Shown here: positions 51,910 through 61,535 of the stretch, piece after piece | Numbering within the stretch: position 1 is the first letter of the stretch | How the letters are laid out: each line of letters opens with the position of its first letter | Source of the DNA: Polaribacter sp. IC073 | GTDB lineage: Bacteria; Bacteroidota; Bacteroidia; Flavobacteriales; Flavobacteriaceae | DNA: 64,000 nt | Assembly (NCBI RefSeq): GCF_007997075.1 | Contig: NZ_VORS01000002.1 | Location: forward strand, 463,211 to 527,210 | Direction of reading: 5' to 3' | Notes under the pieces: generated by a model | The model's input: only the letters and a program-made list of their open reading frames with translations | Databases searched by the model: none | What the model was told of the DNA's origin: nothing | Made by a program: the position numbers and the translations under genes

Positions 51910-52212
51910 TTAGCGTATAGGATTGTGTACGGTAACCAATTTGGTTCCGTCTGGAAAAGTGGCTTCTATTTGCACATCGTGAATCATTTCTGGAATTCCT
52001 TCCATAACATCTTCTCTAGTTAAATAGGTAGCCCCTTCTTGCATTAAAGACGCAACTGTTTTACCATCTCGCGCAGCTTCTTGCAACCGGTTACCAATTA
52101 GTGCTATAGATTCTGGATAGTTTAATTTTAGGCCTCGAGCCTTTCGTTTTTCGGCGAGTTCACCTGCCATAAATATGAGAAGCTTCTCTGTCTCTCTAGC
52201 TGTTAAATGCAT
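51910..52212 (-). CDS. ureA: Urease gamma subunit
   Basis: The protein has 100 residues: [20 protein letters not shown], then [15 protein letters not shown] and [24 protein letters not shown] blocks. It is the first gene of the urease operon (ureA-B-C-E-F-G-D-nicO-UT) on the minus strand. No exact TAnnTTTG box was found in the 361-bp spacer upstream, so the operon may depend on a regulator. Confidence 0.97.
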   Translation of the reverse strand: MHLTARETEKLLIFMAGELAEKRKARGLKLNYPESIALIGNRLQEAARDGKTVASLMQEGATYLTREDVMEGIPEMIHDVQIEATFPDGTKLVTVHNPIR

Positions 52213-52573
52213 AAGTATTGTATTAAAGGTTAATATTGAATATGGAGAAAAGAGAAAGAAGTCTCTTTTAGAGCCGATAAAAACTAAAATTAAGGGTTTT
52301 AACGGTACTCTAAGAAATACCTCTTTTCTATTATCTTAAATTATAGACAGCACGATGTAAGTGATTTAATTACTGTATATTGAAGAATGTTCTTTATAAA
52401 CTATTACACAAGTTGTCTCGAGACGAAAGTTCACTAAGGTGAAGATTTTCGTGCTGGATATTTAAGACAAAGGCATGCCATTACTAGAATAGCAAGTAGG
52501 TTTAAAAACTTGGCTATTAGTTTAGAAAGTGTGTGAACACGTTACGAATTGAATGTAAAGTGCTGCTACTGTA
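52213..52573. other. Spacer upstream of the urease operon
   Basis: No gene is recognised. The region must hold the urease promoter and leader. A small imperfect hairpin (GAGAAAGAAGTCTCTTTTAGAG) lies about 50 bp before ureA. Plus-strand codons near 52410-52560 look weakly protein-like but are interrupted by stops and match no family I know. Confidence 0.35.
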
Positions 52574-52900
52574 TTAAAAGTAAACTATGAAATGTTGAAA
52601 CAACATATATAGTTGGTGTTCTGATTGTAAATTAATTTGACTTCTAAGACCTGTTTTGTTTGAAGAACAAAATCCTTGTATAGGTAGACTTAAAAATTTG
52701 GGGAGTTCTTGTTGAGCTATCAATACGTCAAAATCGCATATTGATATCTCTTGATAGTTAACTTCTTCTGTTTTTTGACTTTTCTTGCCTACGTATGCAG
52801 TTTTTCTTTCAGTTTCTGACGAACCAGCATATGTTATTTCCTCAGCTCCAAAAACGAACGTACAAAATAATAAAAAAAGTATTTTAATAAGCTTTTTCAT
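52574..52900 (-). CDS. Small exported protein of unknown function
   Basis: The protein has 108 residues from the ATG at 52900, which starts a signal peptide (MKKLIKILFLLFCTFVFGAE). Extending the frame upstream to 52963 would place hydrophilic residues ahead of it and run into the -7 promoter box, so it is rejected. The mature part is short and polar, with two Cys (SICDFD and GFCSSN) and a hydrophobic end. I recognise no family. A TAnnTTTG box at the right distance supports expression. Confidence 0.55.
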   Translation of the reverse strand: MKKLIKILFLLFCTFVFGAEEITYAGSSETERKTAYVGKKSQKTEEVNYQEISICDFDVLIAQQELPKFLSLPIQGFCSSNKTGLRSQINLQSEHQLYMLFQHFIVYF

Positions 52901-52952
52901 AAACTCTCTAACGGAATCGAAATCATTTAAACTATCAAAAATGAATTCTATG

Positions 52953-52960
52953 CAAAGGTA
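52953..52960 (-). promoter_or_regulatory. -7 box (TACCTTTG) of the small exported protein gene
   Basis: On the minus strand TACCTTTG matches TAnnTTTG and lies 52 bp upstream of the ATG at 52900. No -33 TTG was found. Confidence 0.5.
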
Positions 52961-53084
52961 CAATTTAAATAAAGCGTTACGTTTCTTTATTCTTTTTTTT
53001 TACTAGTATATAACAAGAAAAATTACTTTTAAAAATAATTGCTTAAATGAACTAAAGCGAGTTGGATAAAATCTAACAAGTTTA

Positions 53085-53490
53085 CTCTAGAGTAAGTGAT
53101 TACTATCATTATTCTATTTACAATGATATTCCCAATACTAATCTAACATCTCATCTATAATATTACCTCTACTCAAACATCCAAAACTGATTGCCCAAAA
53201 ATGTAGACACCTATACTTCTTGAAGAGCGCAGTAAACTCTTGTTGTTCAATTTCAATCGCTTTACAATACCTCTTATATTTTTAGAACAAGACTATTTAG
53301 ATTAACATAATCAACTTAAAAACTCATTTTAATATGATAATAAATTTCAGTTAACAATTTTCTACATTGTTTTTTGAATATCTCCCTCTAAAAATTTATA
53401 TCCACATCTTGTACTCCAAGCAATATAATATTGAAACAAAATGACATTGGTCTGTTATTTTAACGCAAACCATCGCTAAAATTTATAGAA
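53085..53490 (-). mobile_element. Degenerate IS200/IS605-family tnpA remnant
   Basis: Minus-strand frames give FLEGDIQKTM, KIVN, then QQEFTALFKKY, LHFWAISFGCLSRGNIIDEM and YWEYH, which follow the C-terminal two thirds of IS200/IS605 HUH transposases (family pattern EFP-L-KKYWG-HFWA-GY...G-ITDEMV-EYLEHH). Several stops and frameshifts are present and the catalytic HUH segment is not recognisable. No partner tnpB or intact ends were found, so the element is dead. Confidence 0.72.
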
Positions 53491-53680
53491 GTTAAAGCGA
53501 AATAGACTAAAGTGTATGGTTTTAACTATTGTTGAGCCCCATAAAAAAGGAAAACGAAGAGAATCATTTTTTACCACAAAAACTCAAGCCTTATTTTCAA
53601 AATTAAGCATGGTCAGTTCGTAATAATTTAAGAACAGAAACTCTTTGCTAATCTCCACGGATTAGAAAAAAAAATAAAAT

Positions 53681-53716
53681 AAAAAAAAAGCTCAAGAATT
53701 TTATTCTTGAGCTTTT
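53681..53716 (-). terminator. Rho-independent terminator of guaB
   Basis: AAAAGCTCAAGAAT (53686-53699) and ATTCTTGAGCTTTT (53703-53716) form a perfect stem with a TTT loop. On the minus strand it is followed by a T tract (A run 53681-53689). It lies 20 bp beyond the guaB stop codon. Confidence 0.9.
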
Positions 53717-53736
53717 AAAATATATAAAATCTAATT

Positions 53737-55212
53737 TTATCTTCTACTATAATTCGGAGATTCTTTAGTAATAGCAACATCATGCGGATGGCTTTCATTA
53801 ATTCCGCTTGCGGTAATTCTTACAAATTGCCCTGTTTCTTTTAATGTTTCTATGTCTTTTGCACCACAATACCCCATTCCTGCACGTAAACCACCAATAA
53901 ACTGGTGAATACTTTCATCTAAATCTCCTTTATAAGGTACTCTCCCCACAATTCCTTCTGGAACTAATTTCTTAATATCTGCTTCAACATCTTGAAAATA
54001 GCGATCTTTAGAACCTTGTTTCATTGCTTCAACAGATCCCATTCCTCTATAAGACTTAAATTTCCTTCCTTCGTAAATAATAGTTTCACCAGGAGATTCT
54101 TTTGAACCTGCTAATAAAGAACCTAACATTACAGAATCTGCACCCGCAGCAATTGCTTTTGGTATATCACCTGTATAACGAATTCCGCCATCTGCAATTA
54201 CAGGAACTCCACTTCCTTTAATTGCGGCAGCAACTTCTAAAACTGCAGAAAATTGAGGAAACCCAACACCTGCTACAATTCTTGTTGTACAAATAGAACC
54301 AGGACCAATACCAACTTTTACAGCATCTGCACCAGCTTCTACTAAATATTTAGCAGCAGCACCTGTTGCTATATTTCCTACAACAACATCTAAATCTGGG
54401 AACTTTGCTTTTACCTGCTTTAAAACAGTAACCACACCTTTTGTATGCCCATGTGCAGTATCTATAATTACAGCATCTACACCTGCATTTACCAAAGCTT
54501 GTGCTCTTTCTACAGCATCACTAGTAACACCTAAAGCAGCTGCAACCCTTAACCTACCAAAAGTATCTTTGTTTGCAATTGGTTTCTGTGTTACTTTTGT
54601 AATATCTCTAAACGTAATTAATCCTTTTAATTTGTAGCCATCATCAACAATTAAAAGTTTTTCAATTTTATAATTTTGAAGAATTTTTTCAGCGTCATTT
54701 AAAGAAGTTCCCACTGCTGCAGTTACCAAGTTTTCACTTGTCATTACATCTACAATTGGTTTTTTTCCGTCATGCTCAAAACGCAAGTCTCTGTTGGTAA
54801 CAATTCCTTTTAAAATTCCGTTGTCATCAACAATAGGAATTCCACCAATACTATGCTCTTGCATGCTTGCCTTTGCATCTAAAACAGTTGCTGTTAAAGG
54901 CAAAGTAAAAGGGTCTAGAATCATACCAGATTCTGCACGTTTTACTCTTCTAACTTCATGAGCTTGTTGCTCAATAGTCATATTTTTATGTAAAACACCA
55001 ATACCACCTTCTCTTGCAATAGCAATAGCCATTGCAGATTCTGTAACAGTATCCATGGCTGCAGAAGCAATAGGTACGTTAATTGTAATATTTCTAGTAA
55101 ATTTTGTTTGAATATTTACTTCTCTAGGAAGTATTTCTGAATAGGCAGGAACTAATAGTACGTCATCATACGTTAATCCTTCTCCTAAAATTTTGTTGTT
55201 GTGTGCTGTCAT
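53737..55212 (-). CDS. guaB: Inosine-5'-monophosphate dehydrogenase
   Basis: The protein has 491 residues, full length. Two CBS domains occupy about residues 95-205. The catalytic loop GPGSICTTR places the nucleophile at Cys308, and the GGIRYTGDI and YRGMGS segments bind IMP phosphate. It oxidises IMP to XMP, the rate-limiting step of guanine nucleotide synthesis. It has its own -7 box (55236-55243), so it is probably transcribed independently of the receptor operon upstream, and it has a strong terminator. Confidence 0.98.
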   Translation of the reverse strand: MTAHNNKILGEGLTYDDVLLVPAYSEILPREVNIQTKFTRNITINVPIASAAMDTVTESAMAIAIAREGGIGVLHKNMTIEQQAHEVRRVKRAESGMILDPFTLPLTATVLDAKASMQEHSIGGIPIVDDNGILKGIVTNRDLRFEHDGKKPIVDVMTSENLVTAAVGTSLNDAEKILQNYKIEKLLIVDDGYKLKGLITFRDITKVTQKPIANKDTFGRLRVAAALGVTSDAVERAQALVNAGVDAVIIDTAHGHTKGVVTVLKQVKAKFPDLDVVVGNIATGAAAKYLVEAGADAVKVGIGPGSICTTRIVAGVGFPQFSAVLEVAAAIKGSGVPVIADGGIRYTGDIPKAIAAGADSVMLGSLLAGSKESPGETIIYEGRKFKSYRGMGSVEAMKQGSKDRYFQDVEADIKKLVPEGIVGRVPYKGDLDESIHQFIGGLRAGMGYCGAKDIETLKETGQFVRITASGINESHPHDVAITKESPNYSRR

Positions 55213-55235
55213 GTTGCAATTAAGGTCTAATTGCG

Positions 55236-55243
55236 TGCAAATT
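55236..55243 (-). promoter_or_regulatory. -7 box (TAAATTTG) of guaB
   Basis: This exact TAnnTTTG match on the minus strand lies 23 bp upstream of the guaB start, in the 66-bp gap after the TonB receptor gene. Confidence 0.6.
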
Positions 55244-55278
55244 TACGTTTTTTTTTGATTTTAAACATTAATTAAACG

Positions 55279-57678
55279 TTAGAATTTTAATTCTAAACCA
55301 ACATAATAGTTTCTTGGCGCAGAAGGTATAATTCCTGGTCCTGGATATCCTGTTGCTCTTCTTGTAAAATAAGAACTATCTAACACATTATTTACACCCG
55401 CTTCTAACTTTGCAAACTTATAAGTATAAGATGTAGAAAAGTCTAAAATACTATAAGCAGGTATTTCTCCTGTGACCCCACTAATGCTTCCTTCTGGGGC
55501 ATTTGTAGCATCAGAAAACTGACTAGATAAATATGAATATTGTAGGCTCGATAGAAAATTATTGTATCCAAAACGGATACCTGTTTTTATATTAATATTA
55601 GGTATAAATTCAACTTCATTGCCAACAACTCCATTTTTTTCTGATTTTGTATATTCTGAAGTAATAAATGATGAATTTATAAAGTAATTAAAAACATACT
55701 CTGAATTCATCTCAAAAACTTTCTTCAAATTAAAATCGATTAAACTTTCAACTCCTACAATTCTTGCATCCCCAATATTATCTCTTTCAGCTTTACCATC
55801 TGCTCTTGTATAAATATTAATTCTATCGTTATAAAAAACTCCAAAAATATTGGCGTCATAAGAAAAGAAGTTTTTATAGTTTCCTCTAAGACCAGCATCA
55901 ATTGTAAAGCCTTTTTCATCTGCAATATCTGCTGAAGTTTCAAAAGCAGGGTTTGCGGTACTAATATCAGAGAAAGTTACAGATCTATAATTCTGGGAGA
56001 TGTTACCATAAAACTCTAAGGATTTTTTATATGTATAACTTGTTCCAACTCCTAAAAGAACAAACGTTCTTTCATTGGTGTCATTTTCATTTCTTAAATT
56101 ATCTTTAATTACATTTCCTGCAGCATCTGTAACAATATCTTTTATAATTTCGTCTCTTTTTGTATTGATGTATTCCAGTCTAAAACCCGGAGTTACAGAT
56201 AATTTATTATTGATATAGAAAATATTTTCTCCGAATAAAGACACATTTAAATTTGGAAACTTACTATCGGATTGTCTCGGATAATTAGGGTATTCATCTA
56301 AGCGCATTCCGAAATCTGCATCAGAACCTTCAGAACCTGGACCTTGCATATTTGTATTATTTGCTTTGTAAAATTTTGAACCAATTAAAAAAGTCGCTTT
56401 TTTATCAAAGAAATTATATTTACTTAACAAACGTGTTTCAAAACCAAAATTTTTGAAAGTCCCTTTTATCAAATCTCTCTCTGAACCAGGATCTACTTGA
56501 TTTACTCTATTCGTTCTAAAACCAATAGCGTCTCTAGACGCATCTAATCCGAAGAAATTAAAAGAAAAATTGGTTTTATTAGAGAATTTATGCTCCCACT
56601 TTAAGTTATATAAAAACCACTTCACTTTAAACCAATTTCTTGCTCTATTACTTTGGTACGGATCTTCATTAAACATGGCATCGGTTAAACCACCAGCTTG
56701 CTGCGCCAAATAATCTAAAGCAGTTAATTCTAAAGAAAGTTTACTTTTTTCATTGAATTGATAACCTACGTGTACAAATGCATTTTTAGATTCGAAATTA
56801 GAATTTGGTCTAAATCCGTCTCCTTTTTTATAGTTTAGAAATGTATAATAACTCCATTTTCCTTGTGTATTACTCAAGCTTGTAAAATTGGTAAATAAAC
56901 CAGAACTACCCGCAGTATTTCTAAAAACAATCTCTTGTTCTTTTGTTGGTTTTTTAGTCACAAAGTTTACCAAACCGCCAAATTGTGTACCGTATTGCAA
57001 TGAAGCCGCACCTCTAATTACCTGAATTTCGTCTAAACTTTCTGCTGCTGGCGTATAATAGCTTTCTGGGTATCCTAAAACATCGGCACTAATATCATAT
57101 CCATTTTGTCTTGTATTAAAATTAGCAGTTCTGTTCGGGTCTAATCCTCTACCACCAATATTTAATTGCAAACCCGCATCGTCATTCTGATAAATATTTA
57201 AACCCGCAATTTGATTAAAAATCTGACGCGCATTATTTGTTGCTAAATTTGCCGTAGACTGATTTACTAAAATGACTTCAGTCTTTTTTCCTGCAAAAAT
57301 AGAAGTTCCTTCTACGTCTTTTAAACGCTTTAATTCAAAAACGCGTTCTTTTCTTGCTTTGATTTGAATTTCAGATAAATTCTCTGAAAAAGTTTCTAAA
57401 ACTACTTTTAAGTTTGAAAAATCTTTTAATTGAACAAACAAATTTTTTAAACGAAACTCTTCTACATAAAAAATTAAAGGCATTTCTTTCTTTTCTGTTG
57501 AAAAATTAAATTTCCCTAGAATGCCTGTTTGTGCTAATAACTGTCCTGTTTCATCATAAATCTGGACTTTATTTATCGGTTTATTTTCTTCTGAAACAAC
57601 TACACCAGCTATTTTATATTGACTGTAAATAGCTGTTTGTAAAAAGATTAAAAAGAGAACGATTATTTTTGATTTCAT
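55279..57678 (-). CDS. TonB-dependent outer-membrane receptor (FecA-like)
   Basis: The protein has 799 residues with a signal peptide. Residues 20-100 form a CarboxypepD_reg-like domain (IAGVVVSEENKPINKVQIYD). The plug spans about 125-245 (ARQIFNQIAGLNIYQND, then IQVIRGAASLQYGTQFGGLVNFVTKKP), followed by a 22-strand-type barrel ending in an aromatic residue (VGLELKF), as expected for Bam-dependent insertion. It would import a metal chelate. It starts 3 bp after the HTTM gene in an operon with imelysin and DUF4856 genes, which points to iron or a similar metal. Confidence 0.93.
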   Translation of the reverse strand: MKSKIIVLFLIFLQTAIYSQYKIAGVVVSEENKPINKVQIYDETGQLLAQTGILGKFNFSTEKKEMPLIFYVEEFRLKNLFVQLKDFSNLKVVLETFSENLSEIQIKARKERVFELKRLKDVEGTSIFAGKKTEVILVNQSTANLATNNARQIFNQIAGLNIYQNDDAGLQLNIGGRGLDPNRTANFNTRQNGYDISADVLGYPESYYTPAAESLDEIQVIRGAASLQYGTQFGGLVNFVTKKPTKEQEIVFRNTAGSSGLFTNFTSLSNTQGKWSYYTFLNYKKGDGFRPNSNFESKNAFVHVGYQFNEKSKLSLELTALDYLAQQAGGLTDAMFNEDPYQSNRARNWFKVKWFLYNLKWEHKFSNKTNFSFNFFGLDASRDAIGFRTNRVNQVDPGSERDLIKGTFKNFGFETRLLSKYNFFDKKATFLIGSKFYKANNTNMQGPGSEGSDADFGMRLDEYPNYPRQSDSKFPNLNVSLFGENIFYINNKLSVTPGFRLEYINTKRDEIIKDIVTDAAGNVIKDNLRNENDTNERTFVLLGVGTSYTYKKSLEFYGNISQNYRSVTFSDISTANPAFETSADIADEKGFTIDAGLRGNYKNFFSYDANIFGVFYNDRINIYTRADGKAERDNIGDARIVGVESLIDFNLKKVFEMNSEYVFNYFINSSFITSEYTKSEKNGVVGNEVEFIPNINIKTGIRFGYNNFLSSLQYSYLSSQFSDATNAPEGSISGVTGEIPAYSILDFSTSYTYKFAKLEAGVNNVLDSSYFTRRATGYPGPGIIPSAPRNYYVGLELKF

Positions 57679-57681
57679 TAT

Positions 57682-59055
57682 TTATATTCCTTTAATTTTT
57701 ATTTCTGATGAAAATGGTCGTATCCATTTCTTATGCTTAAAAGATGCTTTTTGTTGATATAAATCTACTTTTTTATCAATAAATTGAGTACTTAATCTTC
57801 CATTTAAAGCGACATAACTGTCTGCAAAAACACCAACATTTTTATGCCCTTGTTTTCTAAAATGATCGCCTAAAAAATGTGCGTATTCTAATATAAAATC
57901 TGGTTGATAACTCATTTGTTTTTCTTGAAATGAGGTTAAAAAATCGGCATTATTTACCCTAAAATAAGTACCTGATTCTAAATCTACTATTTTAAAATTA
58001 GTACTTCCAGCTTTTTCCATTAGCATCACTCTCCATGAAAAACGATAGCCTTCTTCTGTCCAAAATAATTCTCCTGGATACAATAAATATCGCAAAGGAA
58101 GCAAAATCTGAATCGCAAAAAACACACCAAATAAAGCTAAAAGTACTTTTCTTTTCATATTCGAAAAATGGAAATCATTTACTAATACAAGTGTATTTTT
58201 CGTTTTTAAAATGTATTTTTTTATGAAGTTTATAATTTGATGATGCAATTTCGCATCAAAGAAAATAAGTGCAGAAACAATCATAATAAAAGGAAACATG
58301 CCTATTGGAAACAAAACTCTAGTAAATACATGAAAGAAAACTACAAATAGAAAGGCTACAAAGCGTGTTCTTTTGTACAATAATAAAAAAGGAATTGCTA
58401 AATCATACAACATACCAGACCAACTCATGGCAAAGTGAAACCAGTTTTGTTGCATTAAATTTTCTCCAATAAAAGGCAAATCATATTTAGATGGCAACCA
58501 AATTTTTAAAGGCATTGCTCTAAATAACCAATCTGAATTTAATTTTGCCAAACCTGCATAAAAATAAACAATTACTAATAGCAGCTTAATACTATCGATA
58601 CTCCATTTTGGTATGTGTTTGTATTGTTTTTTTCTGATAAAAGCATCTGCCGAAAAATAAGCATTAGCGGGTAGAAAAATAAGTAAGAAACTAAGAATTG
58701 TTATAAAATAATAGTGATTTAAATACGTGGTTTTGTCTAATAATTCTATATATAAAAATGATAGAAAAAAAGTAATTATTGCAATTCTGTATTTATAACC
58801 AAAAGCGACAAAAAGTGCCGACAAACCACAAATAACAAAAAGTGCATATGTATAATTACCCAGAGATTGTATCCAACCAAAGCCAAAGTAAGAGAAATGA
58901 AACGTTGGTTCTAAGTAGAGTTTTTTGATCCAACCATTTGCCCAAAAACGAATGATGCTTGCAAACATCATCAACCCAAAAAACAAACGAAATATTGCCA
59001 AAGGAGCACTACTTGTTTGTTCTTTAAAATTATATTTGAATCTTTTGTTCAACAT
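57682..59055 (-). CDS. HTTM-domain (vitamin K-dependent gamma-carboxylase-like) membrane protein
   Basis: The protein has 457 residues from the ATG at 59055. Starting at 59085 (TTG) would place the start inside the terminator hairpin, so the ATG is preferred. The N-terminal two thirds carry the horizontally transferred transmembrane (HTTM) domain: APLAIFRLFFGLMMFASIIR, then YFYAGLAKLNSDWL (the conserved AGxxKLxSDW motif) and FHVFTRVLFPIGMFPFIM. The C-terminal third is soluble and beta-rich. The domain is related to vitamin K-dependent gamma-carboxylase, but the bacterial reaction is unknown. It sits 3 bp before the TonB receptor gene in an iron-type operon. Confidence 0.88.
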   Translation of the reverse strand: MLNKRFKYNFKEQTSSAPLAIFRLFFGLMMFASIIRFWANGWIKKLYLEPTFHFSYFGFGWIQSLGNYTYALFVICGLSALFVAFGYKYRIAIITFFLSFLYIELLDKTTYLNHYYFITILSFLLIFLPANAYFSADAFIRKKQYKHIPKWSIDSIKLLLVIVYFYAGLAKLNSDWLFRAMPLKIWLPSKYDLPFIGENLMQQNWFHFAMSWSGMLYDLAIPFLLLYKRTRFVAFLFVVFFHVFTRVLFPIGMFPFIMIVSALIFFDAKLHHQIINFIKKYILKTKNTLVLVNDFHFSNMKRKVLLALFGVFFAIQILLPLRYLLYPGELFWTEEGYRFSWRVMLMEKAGSTNFKIVDLESGTYFRVNNADFLTSFQEKQMSYQPDFILEYAHFLGDHFRKQGHKNVGVFADSYVALNGRLSTQFIDKKVDLYQQKASFKHKKWIRPFSSEIKIKGI

Positions 59056-59098
59056 AAAAAAACCTGATTTTCTTTGATTACTCAATAGAAAATCAGGT
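59056..59098 (-). terminator. Intra-operon terminator or attenuator directly before the HTTM start codon
   Basis: ACCTGATTTTCT (59062-59073) and AGAAAATCAGGT (59087-59098) form a perfect 12-bp stem with a 13-base loop. On the minus strand it is followed at once by six to seven T (59056-59062 as A), and the HTTM ATG begins at the next base. It would stop most transcripts after imelysin, limiting HTTM and receptor expression, or serve as a regulated attenuator. Confidence 0.82.
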
Positions 59099-59123
59099 AT
59101 TTATTTAGTTTAAATTATTTTGA

Positions 59124-60224
59124 TTAATCTCCATCAGCATCCACATAATCTACATTAATATTAAAAGCTTGTAACATGTCTACTTTTAATAAAACTACTG
59201 CTTTTTGCAATTCGTCATAAGACTTTGTCATTGCAGTATTGTCTGTATTTACTTGTATAGAAAAACTGTTGTTTAGTGTATTAATTTCAACTTTTGCAAC
59301 ATCAAACTGATTGGAAATACTTGTTGCAATATCTACTCTATTCAACTTTATTAGATAATCTTTAAAACCAATACCTACTGTTGAAGTCGTATAATATTTT
59401 CCTTCAAACAATCCTTTCACAGCAATTAAAGCCTCTAGGGCTAATTCTTTAGAAATATCATTTTTATAGAATCCTTCTACTTTTTCTGGTAATATTGTTG
59501 ATGAAAAAACACTAGCAGGAATACCAATCTTGGTAGCTCTTAATCCTTTTTCGTAGTAAAAAATATAATCGTTTATTAATTGATTTACAACACTTGTCGC
59601 ATTATTTCCTGTGCTTGTTATAAAGGTATTTCTTTGTGTTTTAAAATCTGAAACTACATTTATAGTCAATGTATTCATTTGGTTCAAAACATCTGTAATG
59701 TATTTCTTATAATTAACCTTATTTGTATCCGTTGTATACTTTTCTAAAATACTAGCATCTGATTCTGCAACACCATATAATAAATAGTCTAATGCAGGAA
59801 AACCTTGGGCATCGTGGTTATTAACGCTATTTAAGTCATAACTTCCATTGGCAATATTGTCTTCAACATCTTTTACTGTTAACGGATAAATATTCATATA
59901 AAATGAAAACTGAATTTCTTCTGCTTTCCCAATATTAAACATTTCAATGTGCTGCCAAGTTTTGTACGTAGTTAACCAAGAAGTTCTTAAAGCTTCTAAA
60001 TTTGTCTGATTAGGAGTTGCAGTAAACGTTTCTCCTGCAGTTTTTAAAGCACTCATTTTAGCACTAAAATCTTCGTAAGCAGGTATTATAATATTATCTG
60101 CAATGTTCACCAACATTGCACTTCTATCAAAACTATCTGTTACAACGGGCTCTCCTCCATCAGATGAAGAACACGCATACATTGTAGTTATTGAGATAAA
60201 AAGGAGTAAAAATCTTTTAAACAT
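59124..60224 (-). CDS. Imelysin family lipoprotein (M75 peptidase-like)
   Basis: The protein has 366 residues from the ATG at 60224, chosen because it yields a lipoprotein signal (MFKRFLLLFISITTMYAC; Cys18). Residues 40-360 form the helical imelysin domain, with the YKTWQHIEMFNIG helix and the conserved GFPALDYLLYG segment near residue 150. Imelysin-like (IrpA/EfeO) proteins bind iron or other cations in the periplasm or at the surface. The gene follows DUF4856 with its own possible -7 box and precedes the attenuator-like hairpin. Confidence 0.9.
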   Translation of the reverse strand: MFKRFLLLFISITTMYACSSSDGGEPVVTDSFDRSAMLVNIADNIIIPAYEDFSAKMSALKTAGETFTATPNQTNLEALRTSWLTTYKTWQHIEMFNIGKAEEIQFSFYMNIYPLTVKDVEDNIANGSYDLNSVNNHDAQGFPALDYLLYGVAESDASILEKYTTDTNKVNYKKYITDVLNQMNTLTINVVSDFKTQRNTFITSTGNNATSVVNQLINDYIFYYEKGLRATKIGIPASVFSSTILPEKVEGFYKNDISKELALEALIAVKGLFEGKYYTTSTVGIGFKDYLIKLNRVDIATSISNQFDVAKVEINTLNNSFSIQVNTDNTAMTKSYDELQKAVVLLKVDMLQAFNINVDYVDADGD

Positions 60225-60253
60225 GTTATTTCTATTTATTCTAAATAAAGATA

Positions 60254-60261
60254 CAAAAATA
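60254..60261 (-). promoter_or_regulatory. Possible internal -7 box (TATTTTTG) before imelysin
   Basis: TATTTTTG on the minus strand matches TAnnTTTG and lies 29 bp upstream of the imelysin start, in the 89-bp gap after DUF4856. A matching -33 TTG at proper spacing is absent, so it is a weak candidate. Confidence 0.4.
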
Positions 60262-60313
60262 ACAAAAAGCAATCAGTTAAGATTACTTTTTGTTAAATAA
60301 TTACCTTCTTGTT

Positions 60314-61495
60314 TTATATTCCTGCTTGTGTTGTTGTAAAGCTAAATTTTGCTGCAATTGCATTAGAAACTTCATCTAAGGTAGTGTCTGTAACATCCCA
60401 AAAACCATTCCCATCTTGTAAAGTGGTCATAAAACCATCTACTTCTGCTTTTGTAAAATAAGACTCTGTAGAATTAGGCTTTCTTGTAAATTGTAAACTA
60501 TATACAAAACCTAAAGCTTCAGATAGTGCATGAAAAGCAGCTGCTTTGTCTGTAGTTAATTTTAGTTTACCACTTTGTAAATAGTGAATTCCTCTAACTG
60601 CAATCACCGTAGAAATTTTTTCTTTTAAAATTGCTGCTTGCGCATCTCTAGTATTGTAATCTTTTTCTATAATTGCAGCTCTACCTAATTTAAAAGCATT
60701 GTATATCGCCACATCGATGCCTGCAAAATTTGGATTTGTATTTACTTGACCTAAATATTCATTTAAGAATTTATCTGCTTCATAAGTTGGTGCACTTATA
60801 TCTGCTTCATTACCGTATAAATAACCAAAAGCTTCATCCCACTTATGTTCCATAGAAGTGTAATTTTTACCAGGTAATAAAACATCTCCATTGTTATCTA
60901 CAATATTAGTTCCTGCATCTAAAACAGCAGTACTCAAATAATTATTAAGAATTTGATCTACCATTACAGCTCCAATTAAACCTTTGGCAATTAATTGGTT
61001 GTATTCTACCCCTTTTTCATTTACATATCTAACAGAACCACCACCAGCTTGTTGTATTTGTCCTGCAACTCCTGCAGATGCTGCTGTATCCCAATTAGGA
61101 AAAACATCATTTACTTGAGCAGCTATCCAAGAATTAAACTGATTTTTAATTGCAGTAGCATCTGTTGTATTTGCAGAATAAAAATCGGTTGATGCTGCTG
61201 TTTTGCTTCTAATATTTTTAGAAGACGTATTTAATGCTTCTTCAAAAAAATTATTTTCTCCTTCAGAATGTGCAAATTTAGCGTTTAAAGTAGCAACTGT
61301 TTCAGTTGTAGCTCTTAAGGCAGAAACAAATTCTGCTCCCATTTTAATTCTTGTTGTTTGTCCGTTAAAACTTACAGAAGAACTTTCGTTTCTTTCAAAT
61401 TTATAAGTTGTTGGGGCCACTGTATTAACTATATCGTTATTGCTGCATGAAATCACAGAGGCGGCAAAAGCTAGTGTTAAAAGTACTTTTTTCAT
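60314..61495 (-). CDS. DUF4856 family lipoprotein
   Basis: The protein has 393 residues with a lipoprotein signal (MKKVLLTLAFAASVISC; Cys17). The mature protein is helical, with the DUF4856 blocks TYKFERNESSSVSFNGQTTR near residue 30, the LIAKGLIGAVMVDQILNNYL helix and MEHKWDEAFGYLYG. The family nearly always accompanies imelysin genes in Bacteroidota and may be an imelysin-like metal-binding protein; no function has been shown to my knowledge. It is the first gene of the operon and has a consensus promoter. Confidence 0.88.
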   Translation of the reverse strand: MKKVLLTLAFAASVISCSNNDIVNTVAPTTYKFERNESSSVSFNGQTTRIKMGAEFVSALRATTETVATLNAKFAHSEGENNFFEEALNTSSKNIRSKTAASTDFYSANTTDATAIKNQFNSWIAAQVNDVFPNWDTAASAGVAGQIQQAGGGSVRYVNEKGVEYNQLIAKGLIGAVMVDQILNNYLSTAVLDAGTNIVDNNGDVLLPGKNYTSMEHKWDEAFGYLYGNEADISAPTYEADKFLNEYLGQVNTNPNFAGIDVAIYNAFKLGRAAIIEKDYNTRDAQAAILKEKISTVIAVRGIHYLQSGKLKLTTDKAAAFHALSEALGFVYSLQFTRKPNSTESYFTKAEVDGFMTTLQDGNGFWDVTDTTLDEVSNAIAAKFSFTTTQAGI

Positions 61496-61535
61496 TTTAT
61501 TTAGATTAGTTTTAAATAGTGTTTGATATTTTGTG

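Noticed and set aside
52410..52560. Transposase-like fragment upstream of urease
   Set aside because: Some codons look protein-like (LRQRHAITRIASRF), but no family could be named and stops interrupt it.
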